Shown: positions 15,918-26,654 of the stretch, piece after piece
How positions within the stretch are numbered: position 1 is the first letter of the stretch
How the letters are laid out: every line of letters begins with the position of its first letter
DNA from: Branchiostoma belcheri
Lineage: Eukaryota; Chordata; Leptocardii; Amphioxiformes; Branchiostomatidae
Length of the DNA: 64,000 nt
Direction: 5' to 3'
Assembly (NCBI RefSeq): GCF_001625305.1
Contig: NW_017802491.1
Location: 628,902 to 692,901, forward strand
Program-made: the position numbers and the translations under genes
The notes under the pieces: generated by a model
Databases searched by the model: none
Seen by the model: the letters and a program-made list of their open reading frames with translations, nothing else
Told to the model about the DNA's origin: nothing

Positions 15918-18834
15918 ATTTGTAAAATGTACGATATAGAAACATGAAGAATAGAATTCTGTAGATATACATGTACTAGCTATGTTATAAAATGCCATTT
16001 TACGAACTTGTCATACATTGTATCCTTTACAATTATTGTGCAATAAAAATGATTGATTGGTCCAATTAGTAGTTGTTGATTATGAGGCAAACGTAGATCA
16101 GGTATGGATAGATCTTGAATGCCTAAAGTTTCCTTTTCAGGATGAAAACTTGTTAACATTCCTTCTAGTGTGTCGTGACGGTTACTTGAAGATTCGGCCA
16201 GCCTCATCTGTTTATCTATTCTTAACTGTCTCTACGTGAAGCAAGTCTTGTTTGGTTTTACCTGTAAGTAAGCAGGAACAAAAGGCGTTGAAACTGCCTT
16301 AACTCGGCACTTAAGGGAAGTGTAAACTCCTCTAACGGTGTGGACGTTCTGCGTCAGCCGCTTCTCTCATTACACAAACATCTTTTATCCGGTGGGATTG
16401 CAGTAAATCCCTCTTACTCTCAGCTTTCCACTATATACTGTAATCGCTCAGTGAACAAACGATGGACAGATCGCTCAACGAATGCACACATACATTAAGA
16501 ACTATTTCTTCAAGTTAGGTGTGTTTTGTTGTCTCTGGAATCATATTCCAAGTGTAAAATCAATTGTTATACAACTCCAGTAAATCAGCACGTACAGTTT
16601 TGTTGGTGAGTGATACATATGTCTGACAGTCTGAGCAAAAATTCACTCAATGCCAAGAAGACTGGCACTTTAAGGGTATTAACTGATGATAAAAGACAAG
16701 TGGCCGAGTTTATACTAACTCAAAACAAACAACTTTGCCCTGAAATATATTCTATACAAAACTCTCCCTTCCCCCTGTCTCTTCCCATTTCTCTCCTCTC
16801 TGCCTCTTTTCTTTTCTCTGTGTTTCTCTTAATCAAAATCCTGACTTTTTACAGTTGAAGGAAATACGGAATCGTCTCACGACCTGTGCCATGAAAGCGC
16901 ATTTGCAAGAGGACTTTACCTCCTCTTCTAATAAGATTTCCGTGTAAACCTCCTTGCCATGAACCGTGCCCACACACCAGCTCGAACCTGTCACGCGCAC
17001 TTAACCTGGCGAAACGCCCTCATGCGCCACTGGTCAAACTCGCAACACCGCGGAGTGGAAACGTAACACCTGCGCTCCATCCCCCCGCAGTATTCAACTC
17101 CTCCCAGGCAGAGCGGCCACAAACACTTCGCCGTTTTTCCGGGCGGGTAGGCAGCAAGTCCAGGCCGGCCTAAGGTGAGACAAGACCCGCGTGTTTGATC
17201 CGCTTACCGCTGATCAAGTCATTCCCGGGGTTCCAGACAGGGTACGGAGATTATTCCGGGAGGCCAGGGCGGATTAAACGGTGATGTTTTGGAATGTGTT
17301 GGAACAGGGAGGTACAAAACCGTGACACAATGTGGTACAATTCCCCCGCGGCTCGGGTTTCGGGCGTGTACAATGGGGTGGCGGTGTTAGGGGAGGGAAG
17401 TCAGGCGCGTCCAACTTGGTTTAACGGCTGGGAAAGTCTTAAGAGAGGAACGGGAGGGGCCTTAAATGTGTGCGACACGTCTTGGAGGTTACGGGACGTG
17501 TTTTTCTTTGTCGCCACCGCAGGTGAGTTTTCGACTTGTCTTTAACAGGTGCGTACGTCGCACCTGAGGATCCAGAGGCGGGCGGTTTTTGACAGGTATG
17601 TTGGGAGAAATATGAGTCATTGAGAGACTTTCAGAGCCTCAAATGTTACTACAGCCCCATAGATCTGTTTTCTGTCACTTGGAGTGTGTATGTGTGTGTT
17701 GGGAGGGCCATACTAAAGCACAAATGTGCCTACACGACACCAAATATTCATCGATGATCTTAACGTTAACCTTTCGAAAGTACTACGTAACCGTAACGGC
17801 AAATATCAACATCTGGGTTACACTATGCCAAACTAGCTATAGCCTCCTGTTGAATGATATCTTACTCATTAACAGTGCTGCGAGAAGTGAGAAAATACGG
17901 CGTGGATCACATTTTGTCGTAGACCGTCGCACGTAGGATTTTCGACCAAGCTGTGACAAAACCAATCTGCCGACGAGGATATCAGGCAGCCTTTTCCGTA
18001 ACAAGTCGGCTGAATTTTTTACGCCACAGGCATGACTGTACCAAGAATTCCCGCTCAGTTTGAAATCGCACGCCGATACCGTATGTGACCGACCGGGCGC
18101 TGAGACAGTGACACTTGTTGGAGTGGGTGTTTGTCAGATACGAGTACTAGTAGTTCTGATATAGTTACTAGAACCTATATCAACAATCTATTATTAGCAG
18201 CCGTAGTAAGGTCGAGGTTGTTCATACAGGTAACAGAAATTCAGTGTCTGAACTGCCGTTCGCGAGAGTACTTCGGAACTCTACCCGGCCCTTCTGCCTA
18301 CTCTCAAGGGTAAGAAGATTATATATTTTAGGAAACAAAAACTAAGATGCGAAAACTTTCCTCGTCACATCATCAGAACGTTTTCAGATGGAACATTTCC
18401 ACGCTTGAGTGAACCTGGAGCGGCGGGTTTACACTAGGGTCACCGTGTTTGTTTATTTCCTTCTTTCTTTGTTTGTTCTCTCGGTTCGGTGTCCATTACC
18501 ATGCAGGTGAATGACATCAAACTTCCCCACGGTATTCAACACTACGCTACTATATAGTAGGTAGAGGTTTAGACTTTGGCTTATTTTTGACGTGTTTTTC
18601 GGCGTTTTTATTTTTACGGGGCTTTCGTTTTGTACTGGTATCCTTGGTTTTCGCTTGTGAATCTTAGTCTGTTACTGTGATTTTCGAAGATGTGAAAATT
18701 CTAGATTTCATGATGCAAAAATAGGTAAATCGTAGAACTGCTTAGAAAAGATACTGAAACCCACGATTAGCTCCACATGATTGAAAAGGAACCATGTCCT
18801 AATAAGGAAATGACCGTGACGTCATTGCCCACAG
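15918..18834. other. Intergenic or 5' region of the third gene
   Basis: No firm exon. 16900-17600 is GC-richer than its surroundings and could hold a promoter. The open frame 17294-17522 ends at a good donor (GCAG|GTGAG, 17523) with the phase 1 needed to join the exon at 18835, so it is a candidate first exon. However, its N-terminus does not look like a signal peptide. The rest is AT-rich and featureless in my reading. Confidence 0.4.
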
Positions 18835-21471
18835 TGATGTGCGAGTCGTCGGCGGACTGCGGGTGGAACAGCGCATGCGCCAACGGCACGTGTTCCTGTC
18901 ATGGCGGATTCTCCAGCTCGGACGGTACTTTTTGCACAGACGGTACGTAACCATGGCAACGAAAAAATTCCACTTTTGTGTATTTTTCAATATCATTAGC
19001 ACACAGACAGTCAGACGCATGCACCCTCGAATAGACACATAGACAGATATACCAAAAACTAAACTTCACTTCCTTTGGGTGTGAATCAAAAACATCATAG
19101 TTTCCATGCTTCCTGTAGGGTGCAGTAGTATTGATGAATGTTTGTACCCCTCTACACAGACCTGTGTGGTGGTGGCCACTGTATCACGTGCTACGACGCC
19201 GTCAGATGCCGCAGGTAGGATGTCCACTTTTATCCAGCACCTGCAGCATTTGGTTTTACCCAAATGTGTAGTGATTAATATACAATAGGGTTTTGTCATA
19301 TCCTATATAGGCCCTTTTCCCACTAGGATAAAATCATCCGGATCGATCCGAATTGATTCGGCTTCAAGCCGGGTTCAAGCCAGATCGAGCCGGATCGAAG
19401 CCGGATCAAAGTGAATCAATTCGGCTCGATCCGGACAATTTTATTCCAGTGAGAATGGGGTCTTAGAAATCTCCTCTCCTTTCCAGGTGTGTGCAGGTGG
19501 TCCTGTCGGCCTCCGGCAGGTGTGTGACCACCTGTAGGTCCCAGGAGAGTCTGCACCTGGCAGGTGACGGGTACCTGGGGAGAGTGTGCGCAGGTGAGTC
19601 ACGACAGGTGCTTCCCGTATAGACAACACGTGATTTAAAAAAACACGTGATATAAAAGTGTAAAACCTAAAAATTTCTAGCCTCGTTTTCTACAGATATA
19701 GCTACAAAGGTAACAAAATAACTATCGAGGAAACAGTCACATGTTTATGTATTTCCCTACCAGATCCTGAGTTTGAGTCGCTCCCTGTCGGGTACATAGC
19801 TGTGATTGGCGTGCTGGGCGGACTGATACTGGTAGCCGCGCTAGTGGTGATGGCATGCTGTATATACACCAAGAGAACAAAGTAAGGACGGGGAAACGTC
19901 AACTGGAAGTCTATTTCTCTATCAGTTTTTTGCCAGATTTACGACCGTGTGTTGGTTTGTTTGATGTATCAGTACAACCAAGCTCTCCCACACGATTTGA
20001 GATGTATCTACACTTATGTCGCCAAAACTACGAAGTCAAATCGGAGAGGAACCACACCAAAATGTCCATTGTTTTCCCAGAGGCCGGCTGAACTTCCTTC
20101 GCGCCTGGCAGTCCACAAACGTGGAGATGACCAACATGAACGGCAATGGCAGCAGAGCAGCGGCGTCAATACAGTACGGCTTCAACAACCCGGCCTTCCG
20201 TAAGTACTGGGACCACTCATTCACTCATTCATTCGTCCACCCACCTACCCATACATACATACAAACATCTATTTCCCCATTCAATCATCCATCTCTTCAT
20301 TTATCCATCTTTAAATTTCCATCAACGATTTTTAAACAAAACGAGACCCATTTTCGAACTTAACCTTGGTCTCCGCAACGGTAACTTGCCGACCAAAAAT
20401 CATGAACAGCCATTTACATATACTCGAGTTATCCTGCTAACAAACGAAATCTGCCATCACTGACTGCCTTGTGTTGTGTGTCCAGTTGACGACAGTAGCC
20501 TGTCCGTGGCCTTACCGGACCCGACCCAGGCCCTGACCCCCCGGCAGGTCCAGCAGCACAAGGCGGAGTTTTTCCGGCTGGCCACGCAGCTCCGCCCGCA
20601 TGTGCAGGCCTTCCTCACCATGCTGGGGGACGCCAGGAGGAGGCTCCGCAACATCGGCGAGGAACACAAGGACGCACACGTCTACAGGTGTTTTTACATT
20701 ATTACTGTTTTATTCTACAAGTAGAAGAACTTTATTGCACGACAATCGTACATGGTATCACACATGGTAACAACTATTTGACAATTAGTACACAAAAAAG
20801 GTATAGAAGAAAACTTAACATCCTAATTAAAGCAATAAAGGCCAGCATATAGTATTACAATGCGTATCATGATGTTTTGTATAGCTACATTATACAAATG
20901 TAGCACTGCAACACAGAAAAGGTCTCATATATCTATCTACCTACCTGTCATATAACTAAGTCTAGTCTCACCTGCCACAGTTTCGGTAACTTGGCTATGT
21001 CAATATTGTCTTCTAAATATCGTATTTGCTTATGTTTATTGATTTAATATCCGTATTGGTTCATGTATTTCAAAATTGTATGTGTAAAGCATGACGCAAG
21101 GCTCCTTGCGTAGAGTAATTATTCCGACCGACTTGATCTCTGGTCACAGAATCATCATCCGGGACCTTTCGCGAGTGGTGCTGGTACTGAACCGAGCAGA
21201 AGGTTCGTCGGTGGAGATTCCGCGGGACGGGGTGGCGCTGATGCGGTGGGCCAGACACGCGCTCGCCGCCTACCGGGCACAGGCGGCCCCCTCTGTAAGT
21301 CCCGCGGCACGGCCCGCTACGGGACCCGACTGTAAACATGGCTACACGTTACTGTCAACTAGAGTGTGATGGGACGAAAGGATGGGATGTTATGTTAGCC
21401 CAACTGTTGCATCCATCTGTTTGTGCATGTATGTCTGTTCATCTGTGTGACTGTGTTTGTGTGTGTGTGTT

Positions 21472-21549
<78 letters not shown>

Positions 21550-21971
21550 TGGCAATGTGCGTGTGTGTTTTGTGTGTAAGTGTGTGTCCATTATGTGTGT
21601 TTGTGTATGTGTCTGTTTGATTGTTTGTGTGTATTTGTCCATTTTTGTGTGTTGTGTATATGTGTGTCTCTGTCCGTGTGTGTGTTTGTCCATATGTGTG
21701 TACGCGTCTGTGTTACTGACCAATGATAAGGGAGTGAAGTCTGCCATCCCTGAAACACAGTCTTGATTTGTCTCCCCAGGACCCTGCCCACGTCTCCCGG
21801 ACCCCCAGCGTAGCCGGCTCTACCCGGGTCCCTCCAAACGTCTCCTTCAAGTCTCCGCCCACCCCCGTCCGCACCAACCCTTACGTCACCCGTCACCATA
21901 GTAACCGGTCTGCCTCCATGGCGAACGGGGTCGTCATTGGCAACGGCCATGCGTCAGTGTCATTCGTTTGA
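18835..21971 (+). CDS. Unnamed type I membrane protein, EGF-like Cys-rich ectodomain (5' end missing)
   Basis: Exons read with consistent phases: 18835-18942, 19160-19214, 19487-19593, 19764-19881, 20081-20199, 20486-20687, 21150-21294, 21780-21971, giving about 348 aa plus an unidentified signal-peptide exon that must end in phase 1. Order: an EGF-like module (CESSADCGWNSACANGTCSC...); a second Cys-rich stretch (LCGGGHCITC..CRRC, then CVTTC); a TM helix (YIAVIGVLGGLILVAALVVM) followed by CCIYTKRTK; a juxtamembrane segment with GFNNPAF, an NPxF-type endocytic signal; a charged helical cytoplasmic domain of about 100 aa (QVQQHKAEFFRLATQLRPHV through RWARHALAAYRAQ); and a Pro/Ser/Thr-rich C-terminus ending in VSFV, a possible class II PDZ ligand. 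I do not recognise the family. A receptor or adaptor role is inference only. Confidence 0.8.
19310..19462. mobile_element. Foldback MITE family A, copy 1
   Basis: Inverted-repeat element lying between the exons ending at 19214 and starting at 19487 of the third gene. Its ends fold on each other (GGCCCTTTTCCCACTAGGAT with ...CCAGTGAGAATGGGGTC) and its inside is rich in GGATCGAGCC / GGCTCGATCC. Related copies lie at 32198-32370, 38370-38525 and 44725-44855. The right end is 24 bp before the next exon, so it also supplies part of the acceptor region. Confidence 0.8.
21484..21547. repeat. (TG)n microsatellite in last intron of the third gene
   Basis: Uninterrupted TG run, with interrupted TG-rich sequence reaching about 21435-21710. 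Long Cys/Val open frames across it are artefacts. Confidence 0.97.
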
Positions 21972-22138
21972 CGTCAAAGGCACATCGTTAAAACATGACG
22001 CCATTAAAGATATTTCCTTTCTTTAGACAAAATCTTATCATGGACGTCTATGAAAACTGTTTGTAGGCATGAGTTACATGTACGAGTGATACATGATACA
22101 AATAGTTAGTATGTGTTGAAATTTCGTAACGGTTATAC

Positions 22139-22431
22139 GTCAGGGTGGAGATTGCAATCTGGTAGGATCCCAATCGGGGTCTGTACATTTAAAGGCTGTA
22201 AATTAAAGAAAATTAAAAAAATAGATTGAATCAAAATTTTCCCTCCAAAGACTTTTTCAACTTAGTTTCATGTCACCTAAGATCAATAGACTGACTTGAA
22301 GTTTAGGATTTATAAATGGGAGATCACTCCAATTCTAGCATCGTGATCACGATCTCTATATAGAGACACTCCGATTGGGATCTGTGCCGTTAGAATCGGC
22401 GATTCTGCCAGTTTGCGATCTTTACCCTGAC
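22139..22431. mobile_element. MITE with imperfect inverted ends starting GTCAGGGT
   Basis: Left end GTCAGGGTGGAGATTGCAAT and the reverse complement of the right end GTCAGGGTAAAGATCGCAAA match at about four of five positions over some 30 bp. The interior also pairs (CCCAATCGG with CCGATTGGG). The element is about 293 bp with no open frame. No clear target duplication was found. Confidence 0.6.
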
Positions 22432-23915
22432 ATATCTATCTATATATCGATCTACACAACGTGATATAAATGTTTTTGTTTTCTTCTCTAAGTTGATGTC
22501 TAGCTTGTGAATTGTGTAATACTAGTAGTAACATCATTCAAATGAAGCTGTTCATTATTTAGGTTGTAGCTAAGATGTCAGCAATCACCTATGTATTGTC
22601 TCCTTAATGCATCCACAAAATAGACTATAAAGTTCAGCAAATCATAAGAATATATTAGGAACTGTAAGATAACGATGTTGAAATATCGAAGCAAAAACTG
22701 CCCAAAAAGATGGAAATAGCAGCCTGGGAAGGTTCGTTGTAACTGGATTCCTATTTTCTTATATTTTTTTAATAGAGATTATGTTGAAATAGTCTTCCTA
22801 TATGCTTGCTTCACCATTTTTATCTAATTTTCTACTAAAGACCTCGAGATAATAGAAGAAATAAATATACTCAGCATTACATGTTGTTAACTGTTCATTC
22901 TGTACATATTTCACAAAGTATAGACAATAAATTAAAGAATATGATAGATTTTACGAAAAGGAGCTACAAACATGTACGTTTCCGTGACGGCCACCCTCTA
23001 TCATATATTGAAGATAATATGATATGAAAGTAAAGAAAGAAATAGTACGAATTGCCTGATTTAATCTGTACTCTAAACTACTAACATTAGTCATTTGTAG
23101 GTGGACTAAGCAGTTACTTAAAAATGTTACCAAAAATACAACATCAAAACGTACACAGAAGTAATTATACCTCTCGTTACAAAGCTTCTAGAACTAGAAC
23201 TAAGGTACTAGTAACTAAATATTGACGCGACCAAATCCAGGCATGTATATTCTTAACTATATTTAGCCCGGCATCCTTTACAACTCAGACATACCATAAC
23301 ATTATGGCGGTGTTGATATAACTGGGCCGGTGTAATCCAGCTCCTCTGTACGCTTTAAGTTTCACATGTGTTGTTATCGCGCTCCCACGCGTGTAACCTC
23401 TATTCACTTTTATCCAGCAGGTTATATAAATCTGCCACATACAAAAGCAGCACGTATGAGAGATCTACAGGGCAGCACTCTGCTTGTGTAACAAAAAAAA
23501 ACTGTTCCGGACGTTCTATGATTCATCCTTCTATGCCTGAAGCTTGCCCGCTCGTATGCGTGAGTAGGGTTTCCTGTGAGCACTTAACATAGTTTCCAGG
23601 TCAAGGGAGCTGAGAATGTTTCCTTCCACTTTCTCACGACATGTTACACTTCCTCAAGGTGAAGAGAGAAGAGGCAACAAACACCGTCACGTGGAGTGTC
23701 ACGTAGTAGGAACCACCTGTTAACCTTGGCGCTGTGGGCGCGCAGCCAAATTTAGCCTCCCTGTCAGGCTCTATTAAGGGCAGTGCAGATCCTGGCGGGG
23801 AGGCTAACATATCGCTTTCCTGTACGCTCCAAGCAGAGGTTTGGGTTTTGGTTTATTTTTGGCGTATTTTTGGGCTTCTTTTATCGTTTCGGAAGTTCGG
23901 GAATCGGGAGTTCAC

Positions 23916-24030
<115 letters not shown>

Positions 24031-26402
24031 TATCTATAATAGAAAAGAAGTAAACAGCAAAAAAAAAAAAGAATACTTGTACAAAATTCGTCGCCCATGT
24101 AAAGTCTGGTGTGTAGGCTAGTCCGAATGGCCTGTCCGACAGCCGGCCTGTTTTGTCGCCCTGCCCGGGTACACATGTCGGACCTGAAACCAACCCGTGA
24201 CCGATTCATTCTGTCACTGGCGACAGGCAACCTGACTAGTCGTTCCGCGCCGCCTGTACCGGCACTGTTCGTACGAACTGACCAGAACGGCGCCATTGTA
24301 CAGACTACAGCGTGTCCTAGATAAAGGTAAACCAACTAGAGATGGTTATTATCACCGAGCCCTGAAGCGCATCGTTATAATTGCTTTCTGCTGATAACCT
24401 TATCAGTCTGGGTACAATTCTGGTAAGACTCCATTTCCACTAGACAGAGACCGTTGTGCTACAAAGAATTTGTGTGAACCTGGTCTTTGTAATTGGAATA
24501 TGATGAGTGACATCGACGCAAAAGTATGATTTAAAAGACAACAAAGCATATACAAAACGTAACGCGTCTTTGTCAATGTGTTTTTTCAGCGCTCTGTTAA
24601 ATCTTTTGTCGCTCAGCTGTCGTTGCCTCTAGTAGGAGTCTTACAGCATTGCCTAACCATCTCAGACACATTTGTATATTGTCGCAGAAATTTCTGGTCA
24701 CTATAGTTAGTTTTATTAAGTCCAAACACCAATGTTCCTATTGTTGAATTGCTTCCATGGACTGTTCATTTTCGAACTACACCAGGTTGATGAAATTGTT
24801 TAAACACAGCCTTCTCATCTGCAAATGCTTGTACAACTTTCTAGCTTTCATTGAGACCTAATTTATATCTCCGGGAAGATCTTTTTTGGCTGACAGTTAT
24901 TATGATTGGTAGTGCAGTATCCAATACGCCACCAAAGCGAAAAAAGATACCAGTACAAAAAGAAAGCCCCATAAACACACATAAAACACGTCAAAAATAA
25001 GCAGAAGCCTAACCTTCTGCTTGGAGAGTCCAAAATAAAGAACTCTGCTACCACTACTTATCGCATGGTGGCGCTGTAGTGCGGTGTAGCTGTAGCAGAG
25101 TTCGTCAGGTCCTGACGCTGGCCGCTGGAAAGCGTCTAATCTTAATTGTAGAAAAAACCTTTCAAAAATATGAGGTCGTTGTGATTATGATAAAAGAAGA
25201 CGATGATGAGAAGAATAACCGAAGCTAGGTATTTATTTTCATCTGAGTACTCGATATCATTATACTGTTAAGGAAATAAGTATAAAGTGCCTTTGCATGA
25301 GACCTGCCATGGATTCGAATTCAAGATCCTGAGCCACCAACCTATTAGTACTAGTAACTACAAGGATGCGTGAAACCGCATCATGGCTCAAAGGTCTACT
25401 AAAAAGTGACACACGTTCAATTTCTGCCGCCAAGACAACAGGCTCGTTTTGGAAGCAACTCCCGGCGAATTTTTTTTCCCTAACTAGTTTCATACTTCCG
25501 GCGAGAGAGTTTCTCACCTGTGTGCGTTTCCTGTCATCAGATGAACGGTCCCCTAAAACAACAGTCCGGCGTTCTTCACTTGTGTGAGTTTTACGCTGGC
25601 TCCAAATGTTTCCTGTCATTAACTGAACAGCCCCTCAAAGCAGATAGATCAAAACAGTTCTGTGGGATAATTTCTCACCTGTGTGAGTTTTACGCTGACT
25701 TCAAGCGCTTGCGATTTTAAAACGTACTGTCCTCCTAGAGGCGCTGACCGCAACAGCTTGCTATCGTGGAAGTCACCGTGACAAAGTCCCGCCTAACTCT
25801 TTTATCCGCTCGGTTCTCTGCCGTTAACCAGTGCGGTAAGCAGCGAGTAACCACCAGTCGCCTGCACGCCCCATCCGGAACGCCGCGGCTTCACCCCACT
25901 GCGCGTCTGCACCGGAGTGAAAGCAGACGGGTGCAAGATCAAGAGGAGGGATTGAGCTGAACGCCGGGAGAAGCCCCAGTGTGGTCCGCGGGCGTGGGTG
26001 CAGTATTGCCGCGGGACACAGCCGCGTGGTCCGAAGGCGTGGGTGCAGCCTCTTTTCGGAGAACACAAATCTACTATAGGCTGCACTATTGATGTCTATA
26101 ATGCCAGACAACAAGGTTTAAAGCCGCTTCGGAAAAAAGAAAAGAAGAAACCATCTCCGTTGCCAAGCGAGCGGGAAACATCTCAGAGGGAAGACTTATT
26201 GGGAGGTTTATAAAGTGTCTTTCCATCCAGCTGTGGATTGAAAACGGTGGCATCACGCCTGCAAGCGTAGTGACCGTGCTTACGGAGTTAGCAGGGGGCA
26301 GCGGCAGGTTGCTCTGCGGGAGCAGGCGCATGGTACCCCGCTAAGAAACAAGACCAGAACGATAGGAGACTGGGAAAGAAGGGTAAACAACGTGGACCAC
26401 GT

Positions 26403-26650
26403 CAGGCGCACACAGACCGTAGGCAGACCACGCAGGCTGACGCCGGACTGTCAGGCGCACACAGACCGTAGGTAGACCACGCTAGGTCGAGAACAGACCG
26501 TCAGACCACAGACCGGACCGAGACTCAGGTCGAGACCGAACTGCCAGGCGCACACAGACCACGCTAGGCCAAGACCAGACTGCAAGAGGCACACAGACCG
26601 TAGGCAGACCACTCTAGGTCGATACCGGACTGTCAGAGGCGCACAGTTGT
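26403..26650. repeat. Degenerate roughly 50-bp tandem repeat abutting the Ras-dva ATG
   Basis: Copies of CAGGCGCACACAGACCGTAG plus CAGACCACGCTAGGTCGA begin at 26403, 26452, 26544 and about 26585, with a truncated one at about 26635. They are imperfect and differ in length. The array ends within a few bases of the ATG at 26655 and so is likely transcribed as 5' UTR. Confidence 0.75.
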
Positions 26651-26654
26651 CGGT

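Noticed and set aside
18947-18960. GTAACCATGGCAAC, an X-box-like palindrome in an intron of the third gene
   Set aside because: Single isolated match right after a splice donor; one such site by chance is plausible.
20705-20790. AACTTTATTGCACGACAATCGTACATGGTA block in an intron, resembling a retroelement 3' end
   Set aside because: Single copy in the window with no second end or TSD visible, so I could not support a mobile-element call.
21338-21766. Cys-rich open frame of about 140 codons
   Set aside because: Product of a (TG)n tract inside an intron; composition is entirely repeat-driven.
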